A DNA stretch of 64,000 nt from Aminipila butyrica (lineage in GTDB: Bacteria > Bacillota > Clostridia > Peptostreptococcales > Anaerovoracaceae). Location of the stretch: assembly GCF_010669305.1 (NCBI RefSeq), contig NZ_CP048649.1:372001-436000 (forward strand), in the 5' to 3' direction. Both the position numbers and the translations under genes were made by a program. Below are positions 35,320 through 45,652 of the stretch, one piece after another (position 1 is the stretch's first letter; every line of letters starts with the position of its first letter). The notes below the pieces were generated by a model. The model was given only the letters and a program-made list of their open reading frames with translations. It did not search any database and was not told where the DNA came from.

Positions 35320-36142
35320 AAGTGGATCTTTATATATTGAAAGAGATTCGATCTTTCATCGGTTGGATGGCAGCATAAAGCTTTTATTGCTCATTGGTTG
35401 GACGGTTTTTGTCTTTGCGTTTTTGGACCTTCGGGTTTTCGCGGTGCTATTGCTCTTAGGTATTTGCATGCTTAAAGCCTCTAAATTGCCTGGCAAGGCT
35501 GTTTGGCCATTTTTTGTGTTCATCCTCTTATTTACCATTTTTAACTCCGCTTTTTTAGTAGCGGTAACCCCCGCGTATGGGTCAAAGCTGACAGGTACTT
35601 ATAGTGAGGTGTTTACTTTATTTGGGGTGTATACGGTTACCTTCGAGACCGTTTTTTACTGTCTGACGCTGACCTTAAAATATATCTGCATTTTGCCGGT
35701 GACTATTTTATTTGTCTTTACCACCCACCCCAGCAGCTTTGCTGGAAGTATTAACCGATTGGGCATCTCCTATAAGGTCTCTTATGCAGTGAGCATTGCG
35801 CTGCGATACATACCGGATGTAAAATCGGAGGTGGAGCATATCATTCAGGCACAAGAGGCTAGGGGGGTAGCCTTTAAGAAAGGGGATGCAGGCATTTTCG
35901 TGCGGCTTAGAAACTATGGCAATGTGATGATGCCGCTGCTGATGTCTTCCTTCAGTCGGATTGAGGCCATATCTAACGCCATGGATTTGCGGGGATTTGG
36001 TAAAAGCAGAAAACGGACTTGGTATCACCGGGAGCCGTTGACAGCGGTAGATTTTGTGTTTGCGGCTGTATCTGTGGCAGCGCTGATGGCGGGAGTGGCA
36101 ATCAAGGCTAGTGGGGCTGTCGGGTTTTGGTATCCGTTTTGA
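35312..36142 (+). CDS. ECF transporter transmembrane T component
   Basis: 276 residues, about five membrane helices. Contains the EcfT coupling motifs near QAQEARGVAFKKGD and MDLRGFGKSRKRTWY (the two Ala/Gly-Arg-Gly type motifs that dock onto the ATPases). Overlaps the ATPase gene by 8 bases, so coupled translation is likely. Confidence 0.9.
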   Translation: MTKSGSLYIERDSIFHRLDGSIKLLLLIGWTVFVFAFLDLRVFAVLLLLGICMLKASKLPGKAVWPFFVFILLFTIFNSAFLVAVTPAYGSKLTGTYSEVFTLFGVYTVTFETVFYCLTLTLKYICILPVTILFVFTTHPSSFAGSINRLGISYKVSYAVSIALRYIPDVKSEVEHIIQAQEARGVAFKKGDAGIFVRLRNYGNVMMPLLMSSFSRIEAISNAMDLRGFGKSRKRTWYHREPLTAVDFVFAAVSVAALMAGVAIKASGAVGFWYPF

Positions 36143-36259
36143 GGAATAAGCGTTGATTGCCAAGTGTGAGAAGCCTCATAAAGATATTCTCAATTAAAAC
36201 TCAAGGAATACGAGATTAATCGTTAATTAAAAATATACGATATAACAAGTTATAATTTA

Positions 36260-36307
36260 AAGCTGGGAGCGGAATCTGTTCAGAAGATTCCGCTCCCAGC
36301 TTTTTTA
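36260..36307 (+). terminator. strong rho-independent terminator of the ECF operon
   Basis: Long arms beginning AGCTGGGAGCGGAATCT and the exact complement, then TTTTTT. Located between two converging genes. Confidence 0.9.
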
Positions 36308-36309
36308 TA

Positions 36310-36342
36310 GAAAACCCCCTGACATTAAAGCTGCCGGGGGGC
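36310..36342 (-). terminator. terminator of the large SLH protein gene
   Basis: On the minus strand a CCCCC/GGGGG stem encloses AT-rich sequence and is followed by TTTT. Only 3 bases separate it from the ECF operon terminator. Confidence 0.6.
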
Positions 36343-36347
36343 GTAGA

Positions 36348-39300
36348 CTATTCTGTTTTTTCGCCGTTTTTCAATTGGCCCTTAAAGGTATCTATAGCAG
36401 AGTCCAAAGTGGATTGGGCACTGTCTACTTCACTTTGGGTCGCCTGCCTTTTGTCGTAAACAGTATTTGCTGAATTGATGGCGGCATTGAGAGTATCTCG
36501 CTCACTAGTGGTCACCCACTGATTCCCAGTAGGTACATCGGCGGCGGAATCCGCTATGCGGATGTTGTCCAGTGAGTTGTTAGCCTTGGTGATAGTGGAT
36601 TTTAATGATGTCCGATTTGCCATTAAGCCTTCTTTTATGGTGGCTTCAAAAGCCTTTCTTGCCGCATTCAAGGTATCGGTTCTGGAGGATACTTCTATGG
36701 ATGTACCAATATTATCCATATCTTTTTTTGCAGTGGCAATGGCCGAATTTAAAGCATCTTTGACACCTTGAGTCACCCATTCCTTGGCCGGAGAGACATC
36801 AAATCCGTCGGTGCTAATCACTACGCCGTTGATAGCATTTTCTGCATCGGATATAGCTGCGGTTAAAGCAGATATATTTGCACGGAACTTGCTTCCGGAT
36901 GTTAATGTTCCCTTAAAGGTAGCCGTGGCTTTGTTCAAGGTGTCAGCAGCGGCCTTGGCTGCATCAGTAGTAGCGACGGTATCTCGCGTCTTGATTGCCG
37001 TGGTGAGGGCGGTGTCAAAGTCGTTCCATACATTTTGAGGTACCCACTTTAAATCTTCAAAGACATCGGTGCCATTAGTACTGATTTTTACACCTTTCTG
37101 TGCATTTTGTGCGCTGACAATTGCGGCCTCCAGTGCACTTAGATCGATATCCCTCTTGGCTGTAAAGTTAGAGCTGGTTCCAGCCACAAACAGACCAGAA
37201 CTGTTCTTAAATCGGCTACCTACCACGGAAATGTTATATGTGTTTCCAGAGGTCAAGGCCTTAGATGGTGTCAAGGTGATAGTGGAACTGCTAATGTCGG
37301 CTTTGTAGTCCACGTTGGCATTGTTAGCGCTGGTATTCTTCAAAGAAACAGCGGTTTTCACATAAGCCTCTGTTAACGCACTACTGGAGTTATTGTATAC
37401 GGCCTCCGAAAATCTTAACGTAATCTTAGAATCCAAAGCTACATCAGCAGCATTGTTGGCCGGGCTAAAACTAACAGTGGGTTCTGTTGGTTTAGTAGTG
37501 GTCCAGGTTACACTGCTTTCTTCGATAGCTTTTTGATCAGAAGATGTCCGGAATTTTTTAGCTGGGATTGCCAAATAATATTTTTGTCCTTCCTTCAACT
37601 TACTTTTAGGTTCAATCGTAATCTTCTTTTTAGCAGAATTGATTTCGGCATCAAAAGAAACTTTGGAGCCGCTGGAACTTCCTACCCTGAAGATAATGTT
37701 ACTCTCTAGATAGGAATCTGTTATTTTACTGCCAGAATACGTTTCAATAGCATAGTCAAAGGTAATGGTCGGGCTGACAGAAAGGCTGACGCCAGTTTCG
37801 CTCTTCTTAGGTTTAAAGGTAATGTCTTTATCTGATTCATCGCCTGTTTTAAAGGAAGTCGTCTGAGCAGCATTGGTGTCATCGTTGCTGTATAAAAACT
37901 CTTTTTTCGGAATGACGACGTAATACTTAGTGTCTTCGTCTAAATCGTCATCTGGAGTTAAAGTGATGACCTTTTTACTGCTGTTGATAGTGGCATCAAA
38001 GGATACCTTAGAGCCGGAGGAAGAACCTCGGCGCAGCGTAACCATATCTTCAATGTCGGAATCTTTGATAGTGGAACCGTTATATTTTTTTACGGCTTTG
38101 TCAAAGGTCAGAGTAATCTCTGTATCCAGGTCCACTTTGGTGGCCCCGTTTTTCGGTTTTACGTCAATTTCTAAATTTTTATTATCGCCGTCGTCGTCTT
38201 TGTCCGGTGAAGAAACACCAGAACCCATTTTTAAATAACGCGGCTTGGTTTCGTAAGTAATGTTGCTGGAATTGGCATTCATGGTGTTGATGGTACCGCT
38301 CCCTTTGAAGGCAGAGGCGGCATTGACGTTGGCAGTACCGATGTTGCTTTTGCTATCTAAAGTGATTTCACTGTTTTTGCCGGAACTATTGACGTTAAAA
38401 GTGGTAATAGAACCAGATTCTACGTCAACATCTGCTGAAGAGCCGGTCAGATTAACTTTGACAAAGCTGCCTTTTAAAGTAGTTTTCGCAGAACCCTTGA
38501 TATCTACCTCGTTAAAACCGGTTCCATACAGCCCACCGGATAAGCTGGAGGTTTCTAGAATGGCTGTGTTGCCAGCAGTCGTCTTGTTGATGGCCGTCTG
38601 GCCTTTGGCTAACAGCCGGACAGAGGAAGAACTTCTTTCTACATAAGCGTTGGCTACTCGGGAATTAGATACAGTGATTGTATCATCCCCTCCGCCGTAC
38701 ACGTAAAGGGTACCCAGAACAATACAGTTGGATAATTCGGCATCGCCATCACCTAAGTCAGCATGCATAGTTACATTATTGGAATAAATTCGGCCAGATA
38801 AAGTAGTCCCCTTACTCTTTACCGTGGCACTGGAGGATACAATATTTTCTTTTGCTAAAATATCACAGAGAATTTTGGCAGTCATGGATCTGGTCAAGGC
38901 GTCTGAGGGGTGAAATTTTCCGTCGTCATACGCTCCCATATAGCCCTTACCGCTGATTTTTGCCACCGCATCTGTGGCCCAACTGGAAATCGAGCCTTTG
39001 TCACTAAAGGACGAGATGCTGCCGGAGACCCCATAAGTAGGTACAAACCGAGCAATCATAGCCGCCGCCTCTTCTCGGGTTACCGCATTGTTAGGCCGAA
39101 ATGTCTTATCATCATAGCCGCCGACAAAAGTCGCCGATACGCCTTTGGCTACATCGCTGTAAAACCATTCACTGTAAGGCACGTCAGAAAAAGAGACGGT
39201 GGTGGTGCCAGAATTGCCTAAAGCCTTGTTGACCATGCTAGTAAATTCTGCTCTAGTCACCGAGCTATCTGGCTGAAAGGTTCCATCGGGATAACCTTTA

Positions 39301-39473
39301 ACAAAGCCGGCGGAAACCGCCTGATTTATGTAGGATTCTGCCCAGTGACCCCGTATGTCGCTGAAGGTAGCACCATAAGACGTGGATGGGATTCCAATAA
39401 AAGGAATGGCCACGATTATTGCTAAAAACCAGCTTAGTGTTCGTTTCATAATGTTAGTTGAGACGCGTTTCAT
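36348..39473 (-). CDS. large SLH-domain surface protein with Ig-like and FIVAR-type repeats
   Basis: 1041 residues; ATG at 39473 with AAGGGGG upstream. Signal peptide at about 1-36. Three SLH domains at about 37-215 (FVKGYPDGTFQPDSSVTRAE, YDDKTFRPNNAVTREEAAA, YDDGKFHPSDALTRS) that bind secondary cell-wall polymer. A Ser/Thr-rich strand-repeat region at about 220-425. Three Big_5/SbsA-type Ig-like domains at about 440-790 (KPKNGATKVDLDTEITLTFD, KPKKSETGVSLSVSP, SPANNAADVALDSKITLRF). Three C-terminal helical repeats of about 85 residues each with ATDALNxAI-type patterns, FIVAR-like. It is a cell-wall-attached surface or adhesin-type protein. It lies 57 bases after the acyltransferase and may be read from it. 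Confidence 0.9.
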   Translation of the reverse strand: MKRVSTNIMKRTLSWFLAIIVAIPFIGIPSTSYGATFSDIRGHWAESYINQAVSAGFVKGYPDGTFQPDSSVTRAEFTSMVNKALGNSGTTTVSFSDVPYSEWFYSDVAKGVSATFVGGYDDKTFRPNNAVTREEAAAMIARFVPTYGVSGSISSFSDKGSISSWATDAVAKISGKGYMGAYDDGKFHPSDALTRSMTAKILCDILAKENIVSSSATVKSKGTTLSGRIYSNNVTMHADLGDGDAELSNCIVLGTLYVYGGGDDTITVSNSRVANAYVERSSSSVRLLAKGQTAINKTTAGNTAILETSSLSGGLYGTGFNEVDIKGSAKTTLKGSFVKVNLTGSSADVDVESGSITTFNVNSSGKNSEITLDSKSNIGTANVNAASAFKGSGTINTMNANSSNITYETKPRYLKMGSGVSSPDKDDDGDNKNLEIDVKPKNGATKVDLDTEITLTFDKAVKKYNGSTIKDSDIEDMVTLRRGSSSGSKVSFDATINSSKKVITLTPDDDLDEDTKYYVVIPKKEFLYSNDDTNAAQTTSFKTGDESDKDITFKPKKSETGVSLSVSPTITFDYAIETYSGSKITDSYLESNIIFRVGSSSGSKVSFDAEINSAKKKITIEPKSKLKEGQKYYLAIPAKKFRTSSDQKAIEESSVTWTTTKPTEPTVSFSPANNAADVALDSKITLRFSEAVYNNSSSALTEAYVKTAVSLKNTSANNANVDYKADISSSTITLTPSKALTSGNTYNISVVGSRFKNSSGLFVAGTSSNFTAKRDIDLSALEAAIVSAQNAQKGVKISTNGTDVFEDLKWVPQNVWNDFDTALTTAIKTRDTVATTDAAKAAADTLNKATATFKGTLTSGSKFRANISALTAAISDAENAINGVVISTDGFDVSPAKEWVTQGVKDALNSAIATAKKDMDNIGTSIEVSSRTDTLNAARKAFEATIKEGLMANRTSLKSTITKANNSLDNIRIADSAADVPTGNQWVTTSERDTLNAAINSANTVYDKRQATQSEVDSAQSTLDSAIDTFKGQLKNGEKTE

Positions 39474-39530
39474 GAGTTTTCCCCCTTTGATGTACATGGA
39501 ATTGATATCCATTGTTTTGTTAATGATATA

Positions 39531-40676
39531 TTAGCACTTAGGCGTGCGAAAAACAAGTCGAATCAGGCGAACAGGCAGCCTGTAAAGTTGAACCAGAATT
39601 ATGCTGACACCCAAGCTAACAGCGAAAACAATCACTCCGTTGATGGGTAGTGAATTAGCCTGAACTGTGGGAAACAACCAATCCAACCGACGACACCAGT
39701 CGATAATAAACGGATGAAGCAGATAAACTGTCAGTAGATACTGAGGTAGGCAAGCAATCCCCTGTTGGATTGGCTTCGGTGGCTTTAGAAAGTCTAACTT
39801 AGCAAACAGCAGGAATACGCCAAAACTCATGAAGAAGATTGTCGGCGAGTAGTTGCTGAAATAAATCAGACTGGGTTCTCGGAAGCCAAACATGGGGTTC
39901 ATCCGCCAAGTTTCTTGGTAGGTAAACCGAAAAGCCTCTAAGGCCAAGGCAAAAACTACCAGAGAGAGCTTCCAGCCGAATCGGTGTTGTCGAAACAGAA
40001 AACCGGCGAGGAAATAGCCAATATACCCAAGGAAAAAGCCAAGAGAAAGCTTTTCTAAAAACATATCCACGATTTTTAAGTGCCAGAGCACCTCGTTCAT
40101 TTTGGTCACGGCAGTAACTAAGACGCACATTAGGACGAAATAAATCAGCTGCGTCCTAGAGGCTTGGGCGGCAATGTGCTTCAGCAGCGGCGTAATTAGA
40201 TACAGACCCGCCAGCATGTAGAGATACCACATGTGATAATGCCCTTGTATGAAATAAGGCCAGAAAACCTTCCATTCCACAGCCTGCCAACTACGAGAGA
40301 AGCCCCACTGCGGAACATGATAGAAAAAGTTCTGTTCTGCCAGCGAGTAGAAAAATGACCAGCATACAAAGATGATAATCAACTTGGGCAGGTACTTTTT
40401 AAATATAGCAGATAGAGAAACTTCCTTGTCCGAGTGCAGCAGAAAAGCACCGCTGAGCATGACAAAAAGAGGAACCCCTACCCGGGAGGCTGCACTGAAT
40501 TTGACGGCCTGCTGCCACTGGAGGTAACCCTCTACCGAATCTGGTGCTTTATTAATGTATTGTACGGAAAGATGCAGCATGACGATGAGGTAAGCGGCTA
40601 GTATTCGCAATATATCATAATGGAGTAACCGCTTTTCCTTATCTAAAAGATCTCCCTGTTTCTCTGTTGTTTCCAT
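39531..40676 (-). CDS. acyltransferase 3 family membrane protein
   Basis: 381 residues from the ATG at 40676 (GGGGAGAG upstream). About ten membrane helices. N-terminal YDILRILAAYLIVMLHLSVQ carries the family His motif. Acyltransferase-3 proteins O-acetylate cell-surface sugars or peptidoglycan. Its position between SLH genes suggests it modifies the SLH-binding wall polymer or the surface glycan. The same operon may continue into the large SLH gene. Confidence 0.85.
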   Translation of the reverse strand: METTEKQGDLLDKEKRLLHYDILRILAAYLIVMLHLSVQYINKAPDSVEGYLQWQQAVKFSAASRVGVPLFVMLSGAFLLHSDKEVSLSAIFKKYLPKLIIIFVCWSFFYSLAEQNFFYHVPQWGFSRSWQAVEWKVFWPYFIQGHYHMWYLYMLAGLYLITPLLKHIAAQASRTQLIYFVLMCVLVTAVTKMNEVLWHLKIVDMFLEKLSLGFFLGYIGYFLAGFLFRQHRFGWKLSLVVFALALEAFRFTYQETWRMNPMFGFREPSLIYFSNYSPTIFFMSFGVFLLFAKLDFLKPPKPIQQGIACLPQYLLTVYLLHPFIIDWCRRLDWLFPTVQANSLPINGVIVFAVSLGVSIILVQLYRLPVRLIRLVFRTPKC

Positions 40677-40977
40677 CGCTCTCCCCTGAGTGTTGTTATC
40701 TAAAATTATATAGGATAATATATGACTATTATTACCATTATAATGTTCAAATAAAGCTATATCAACACTGAAGGCCAATTTATCATGAAATTTTAATATA
40801 AGAGCAATTTTGCTTTCCAGAATGGTCACAAAAGTGCCTCGAGGGTTTTAGGTGCTAGACAGTGCCCGCCACAGGCGATATAATAAATTAGATAAAGTTT
40901 TCACCAAGGTATATTAGCCTTTGGGGAACAAAATAAGAAACTTTAGCGTCAGATAGATGAGAAGAGGAGGGGAAAAC
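40677..40977. other. 301-bp divergent region between acyltransferase and GLUG-SLH genes
   Basis: Contains the plus-strand promoter listed at 40856. On the minus side AT-rich TATATTATCC/TATAAT sequence near 40706-40720 is a possible -10 for the acyltransferase. No RNA gene seen. Confidence 0.45.
40856..40884 (+). promoter_or_regulatory. promoter of the GLUG-SLH gene
   Basis: TAGACA (40856-40861), 17-base spacer, TATAAT (40879-40884). The same unusual -35 (TAGACA) occurs in the first promoter of the putative S-layer gene. Confidence 0.7.
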
Positions 40978-43356
40978 ATGAAAAAGAGAGTGCTGGCTAT
41001 GACACTTTCAGCGGTTATGGCATTGACCGTGAATGTCGGATTTGCGTCAGCAGGTACCGATAAATTTACAGATCTTAATGGCCACTGGGGGCAAGCTATC
41101 ATCAATGAGGCCGCCTCCCTAGGGGTGGTAGGAGGTTATCCGGAAGGGTATTACCTGCCAGACAACCTGATGAAACGAGAAGAATTCTATAAACTGATTA
41201 CCAACGTCTTGACCACAATACCGGAGACTTCTGGTACAGTACTTTCCTTTCGGGATGTGGACCCTATTGAATGGTATGTACCGACTGTTAAGATTGCTGT
41301 GGCGGCAGGTATTGCTAAAGGCTATGAGGATGGAACCTTTGGCGTAGGACAGATGATTTCCAGACAAGAAGCAGCAAAGGTGGTGGCTTCGGTTATTTCT
41401 ACAAATAATTTAGACACCTCTAAAAATGCCTCAGGGGTTAAGGATGTATCCTTAATTGGGGATTGGGCCTTGCCTTATGTCAACATCATGTTCCAAAAAG
41501 GGTACATGCAGGGTGATGATCAAGGTAACTTCCGTCCCACTACAGCCTTAACTCGGGCAGAAGCTGCTACATTACTGCTGAACGTCAAGAAAAATGAGAG
41601 TGTAATCAAAGGCCCAGGCGTTACAGGAAGCGGGACTACCGTTACTCCGCCGACTACCTCGACTGGCATTGCGGTCTGCCAGCCTTCCCATGCTGTTACC
41701 GCCGGTGCATTTACTGTTGGGGAAGGTACGGCCAAAAATCCTTACAAGATTTCCACAGCCGCGCAGTTGGACCATATCCGCAAGCATTTGAGTGAAGGAG
41801 GATACTACATACTGACTCAAGATATCAAAGTTAGTGAGGATTTGGCCACCACAGCCCCAGCAGCAGGAAATAATTTACCGGACTGGAGTGAAGGTAATTT
41901 TGAGCCAATTGGAACAGAATCATCTCCCTTTGTAGGTCACCTTGACGGCGATGGCCACACCATCAGTGGATTGGAAATAAGTGGAACAGTCAAGGGGCAA
42001 GCTGATATGGGGAACATTGCAAGCAACGCGGGCCTGTTTGGCTACGTGGATGCAAAGAGCAGTGTTGAAAACCTCACCTTAGACCGCTCGTCCATCATTG
42101 GAGCAGTCAATGTAGGCGGTATTGCTGGATACAATAAAGGAAGCCTTATCAATTGTGTTCTGGGCGATGGCAGTTCTGTCAGTGGACAGACTAATGTAGG
42201 TGGTATTGCCGGATATTCTGCCAATCTAATGAAAAGTGACATCAACAAAGGTAAAGTTCAAGGCACCGTCAACACTGGAGGCATTGTGGGGCAGATTGAT
42301 CTGGACGGTAAAGCCTTGTACAGTTGTGTTAATAAAGGTACCGTTTCTGGTAAATCTAAAACTGGTGGCGTGGTAGGATATATGCCAGCTTCTAGCGCTT
42401 CTATGACCATCGAAAGCTGCAGCAATTCCGGAGAGGTAAGCAGTACGGCCAATTATGCCGGAGGAGTTGCTGGCCAGGTGGATGGTAACACTTATGGTGT
42501 CTATGTGACAGATTGCTATAACACCGGGGCCCTTTCCGGGGAAGGGTCTAGCGGTGGAGTCGTGGGCTATGCCCGAGGCAGCCGTACTAAGATTAGTGAC
42601 TGCTATAATACTGGTGCTGTCAATGGGAAGAATTCCGGAGGAATCGTGGGCAACAACGAAGGCGATGTAGAGTTATGTTATAACAAAGGACGAATTGTTG
42701 CAGATTCTGAAGCTGGAGGCATTGTCGCCTACCAAAATACCGGAGAGGGGCGAATCCAGAACTGCTATAACATGGCTAATGTGACCGCTAATTCCAATGC
42801 TGGAGGCATAGCAGGTTTGAGCAAGGATAAAATTTTTAATGTATATAATTCTGGTACGGTTAAGGCTACCAATACCGCAGGAGGACTGGTGGGCACCAAT
42901 TATGCGGCTATCCAGAGGTCTTATAATGCAGGAGAGGTGAATGGAACCAACGGGGCAGGGGCCTTGGTAGGCCGTAATCGGGATAAATTGACTAACTGCT
43001 TCTGGCTGCTGGGGACCAGTGATGCCAGCATTGGCTATGAGGATTCAGGGTCGGAGAAGAGTATCGTCATGGTGTTATCGAAGGAACAGCTTTCCGGCCA
43101 GTTGAAGGTAAAGCTGGGAAATGGCTATCAGTTGCTGACTAATTATTTGAATGACAAGGCTGGTTCCAAGGTTTGGACTTATACCTATAGAGTGGATGAA
43201 GCTGCCAGCGGAGAAAGTAGCAATATCATCTCTGATGGGGGCGGCGTGGTTCCTCCTATTTCCATCTCTACCACAGAGGATAAGGGTAACGTGATTGCTA
43301 CATCCGACTTGAAATCAGCCTACCTGTATCCAGAGCTGGTAGAAGTACTGCGGTAA
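40978..43356 (+). CDS. SLH-domain protein with GLUG-type beta-helix repeats
   Basis: 792 residues; ATG at 40978 after GAGGAGGGG. Signal peptide at 1-25 (ending FASAG). Three SLH modules at about 26-205 (LGVVGGYPEGYYLPDNLMKR, AKGYEDGTFGVGQMISR, QKGYMQGDDQGNFRPTTAL). After a Thr/Pro linker, about 14 Gly-rich repeats of about 25 residues (GGIAGYNKGS, GGVVGYMPAS, GGIVGNNEGD) at about 340-680. GLUG repeats build a right-handed beta helix found in adhesins and IgA-protease-like surface proteins. Non-covalent attachment to the wall is predicted; the ligand is unknown. Confidence 0.9.
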   Translation: MKKRVLAMTLSAVMALTVNVGFASAGTDKFTDLNGHWGQAIINEAASLGVVGGYPEGYYLPDNLMKREEFYKLITNVLTTIPETSGTVLSFRDVDPIEWYVPTVKIAVAAGIAKGYEDGTFGVGQMISRQEAAKVVASVISTNNLDTSKNASGVKDVSLIGDWALPYVNIMFQKGYMQGDDQGNFRPTTALTRAEAATLLLNVKKNESVIKGPGVTGSGTTVTPPTTSTGIAVCQPSHAVTAGAFTVGEGTAKNPYKISTAAQLDHIRKHLSEGGYYILTQDIKVSEDLATTAPAAGNNLPDWSEGNFEPIGTESSPFVGHLDGDGHTISGLEISGTVKGQADMGNIASNAGLFGYVDAKSSVENLTLDRSSIIGAVNVGGIAGYNKGSLINCVLGDGSSVSGQTNVGGIAGYSANLMKSDINKGKVQGTVNTGGIVGQIDLDGKALYSCVNKGTVSGKSKTGGVVGYMPASSASMTIESCSNSGEVSSTANYAGGVAGQVDGNTYGVYVTDCYNTGALSGEGSSGGVVGYARGSRTKISDCYNTGAVNGKNSGGIVGNNEGDVELCYNKGRIVADSEAGGIVAYQNTGEGRIQNCYNMANVTANSNAGGIAGLSKDKIFNVYNSGTVKATNTAGGLVGTNYAAIQRSYNAGEVNGTNGAGALVGRNRDKLTNCFWLLGTSDASIGYEDSGSEKSIVMVLSKEQLSGQLKVKLGNGYQLLTNYLNDKAGSKVWTYTYRVDEAASGESSNIISDGGGVVPPISISTTEDKGNVIATSDLKSAYLYPELVEVLR

Positions 43357-43526
43357 GAGATAAAAAATTGTAATATGTGTGTAATAGCTTTCAGCATACA
43401 CTTTGTTATAATGATATAGTAAACATAAAGAAATTGACATTTTTTAAGTAGCATTTATTGGATTAGGAATTTGTATGTTGGCGTAATACGATAGATGCGA
43501 AAAAATTTTATGAATCAGGAGGGAAA

Positions 43527-44150
43527 ATGATGATTAGAAAAAAAATTACTGTATTGGCTTTGTCCACTATTATGATAGTGAGCAGTGCTATGCCTGCTTT
43601 TGCTGCTGGGGACACATCCACCTGGAATTCCGGTAATATTTATCCGCAGGATGTAATGAATACAGAGCTGCTTACACCAGTGAAGTATTTGATGGATAAG
43701 AAGATTATAACTGGAGACACGGATGGTCTGTTTCACCCAGAAAAAAGTATTACCAGAGCAGAGTTCGCTACCATGATGGCTAAGGCTACCAATCGCACCA
43801 ATGAATTAGAGGTTGTGGCAAAACAAAACTACTATGATGATTTAGCCGGATATGATTGGGCTAAAGGCTATATTAACGCCTGTACAAAGGACAGCTTGAT
43901 ACAAGGTCTGGGCAATCAGAAGTTTGCTCCAGGCAAGGAAGTTTCCTATGCAGAGGTGATTACCATCATCATTCGAAGCAAGAACCCATCTGCCGTCGGT
44001 TCGGGAACCTGGCCCGACAATTACATCCAGTATGCTCAGATGTATATGAACAGCATGATTGCTGATCGAAACATCACTGACTGGTCTGCTCCTGCTACTA
44101 AGGGAGACGTGGCGACTATGTTGTACCGGAGCATGCCGAAAAGTTCTTAA
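43527..44150 (+). CDS. small secreted SLH-domain protein
   Basis: 207 residues, AGGAGGG before two consecutive ATG codons. Signal peptide at 1-28 (SAMPAFAA). Almost the whole mature protein is two SLH modules: KKIITGDTDGLFHPEKSITR and a diverged second one (CTKDSLIQGLGNQKFAPGK). No other domain. It could be a wall-coating or regulatory SLH protein. It is paralogous to the next gene and to the S-layer candidate. Confidence 0.85.
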   Translation: MMIRKKITVLALSTIMIVSSAMPAFAAGDTSTWNSGNIYPQDVMNTELLTPVKYLMDKKIITGDTDGLFHPEKSITRAEFATMMAKATNRTNELEVVAKQNYYDDLAGYDWAKGYINACTKDSLIQGLGNQKFAPGKEVSYAEVITIIIRSKNPSAVGSGTWPDNYIQYAQMYMNSMIADRNITDWSAPATKGDVATMLYRSMPKSS

Positions 44151-44222
44151 AGATGGTGAGGACAAAAAGAAGACATTAGAAACAACAAATAAGGACGAAT
44201 AGAGAAAGAAAGGATATATATC

Positions 44223-45611
44223 ATGAAGAAGATTGCTCAGAAGCTATCACTTTTGCTGGCTTTCCTGCTGTTGTCTACCACTACAGCCTTTGCTGCAAAT
44301 ATTCCAGCAGATATAGTGGGGACTACTCATGAGGAGGCTATTAAAACCCTCATAGAAGCTGGTGCTATCACGGGAGATACAGATGGTCAGTTCCATCCCG
44401 ATGCCCAGTTGACCAGAGCACAGGCTTGCATCATCTTGGTGAAGACCATTGACCCGCCGGCATCCATGGTAAACGGTACACCGACTCAATCGGTGACGAA
44501 GACTGCATTTAGTGATCTCAGCGGATACAGCTGGGCAGAGGGATACATCTCCTATGCAGTAGAGCAAGGCATTGTAAAAGGGTATCCAGATGGCACATTC
44601 AAGCCAGGGGCTAACGTAAGCACTAACGAAATGCTGACCATGATTCTGCGGGCAGCGGGTTATACAGAAAGCACCATCGGTGCCAACTGGCCAACCGATT
44701 ACATTGCAAAAGCCAAGGAAATCGGCATTTTGAATAATGTCGATGAAGCATATCCGGAAAAAGCTACGAAAGGTATAGCTGCGCAGATGACTTTTAACCA
44801 GATGACTAAGCTGCAAGCTATGGCTCCTACAGAAGAGGGAAAGCCTCAGGGCACAGAGAAGGATCGGCCGGAAAACCTTCCTTCTACTTCAGGCATGACC
44901 TTTGCTACGGGCAGCTTTGACAACAATATGACAACTTTCGCAGGCAAAGCCGTGTCCAAGGGAGTGGATATCTATATCTACGGGCTCAAATCTGAATATA
45001 GCAAGGATATGTCTTTTTCAGATAAAGCGGACGACTATCGGAAAGATACTTTATATAAGTTTAAAGATGTGAAGACTCCGGCCTGGTATCTGGAGGAAGA
45101 CGGAAAGATTATCAAGATGATTTTGCCTCAGAATGTTGGATTTTCCGGCTACGTATGTGCGGTAGTGAATGGGGTGATTACTGACGTCAATGGGGAGGGC
45201 GATTCAGTTGCTGGTTTTGAGACCTTAACAGCTACCAAGGCTATCACCTGGTTTGGAAAGAAAGGCCTAACGGCACCAAACATTGAGCCCGGAAACGGAC
45301 AGTTATATGAGCTGAGAACCTCTGATGGCGAGGTGCAGAGTGTGGCTCCGCCAGCAGCTACCAAGAGCAAACGTTTTGTTGAGTTTACGGATAAAGAATG
45401 GACAGAAGTGACTGAGTACAGCGATAAAGTAATCACTATAGACAAAGGGCTAATTTCTGTTAAGACTAATGCATCGATTTACGTATGGGATGATAAAAAG
45501 AGCGAATATCGGCAAGGAAATCTATCCAGCATTAAGGCAGGCAAGGAAATACGTGCGTATGATACTAGCGATGATGATGTGCAATCAGCCGATGTAGTCA
45601 TTATTAAGTAA
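44223..45611 (+). CDS. SLH-domain surface protein
   Basis: 462 residues; AAAGGA 8 bases before the ATG. Signal peptide at 1-24 (STTTAFAAN). Two SLH modules at about 30-190 (AGAITGDTDGQFHPDAQLTR, IVKGYPDGTFKPGANVST). The remainder (about 220-462) is a beta-rich region of unknown fold without Cys motifs. Close in plan to the S-layer candidate downstream, but with ordinary codon use. Attachment to the cell wall is predicted. Confidence 0.85.
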   Translation: MKKIAQKLSLLLAFLLLSTTTAFAANIPADIVGTTHEEAIKTLIEAGAITGDTDGQFHPDAQLTRAQACIILVKTIDPPASMVNGTPTQSVTKTAFSDLSGYSWAEGYISYAVEQGIVKGYPDGTFKPGANVSTNEMLTMILRAAGYTESTIGANWPTDYIAKAKEIGILNNVDEAYPEKATKGIAAQMTFNQMTKLQAMAPTEEGKPQGTEKDRPENLPSTSGMTFATGSFDNNMTTFAGKAVSKGVDIYIYGLKSEYSKDMSFSDKADDYRKDTLYKFKDVKTPAWYLEEDGKIIKMILPQNVGFSGYVCAVVNGVITDVNGEGDSVAGFETLTATKAITWFGKKGLTAPNIEPGNGQLYELRTSDGEVQSVAPPAATKSKRFVEFTDKEWTEVTEYSDKVITIDKGLISVKTNASIYVWDDKKSEYRQGNLSSIKAGKEIRAYDTSDDDVQSADVVIIK

Positions 45612-45634
45612 TAGAATATCAAACATTAATACTC

Positions 45635-45652
45635 CTGTAACATTGCTGTAAT
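45635..45652 (+). promoter_or_regulatory. Pho-box-like direct repeat 1
   Basis: CTGTAAC-ATTG-CTGTAAT: two 7-base repeats with an 11-base period, touching the -35 of the first S-layer promoter. This is the spacing of PhoB/PhoP activator boxes. Confidence 0.45.

Noticed and set aside
37930..38646. Plus-strand open frames within the large SLH gene
   Set aside because: Hydrophobic Val/Leu-rich antisense shadows of a Ser/Thr/Lys-rich coding strand.
41940..43020. Tandem DNA repeat array or CRISPR
   Set aside because: The periodicity is protein-level GLUG repeats in an open reading frame; the DNA copies are diverged and no spacers exist.
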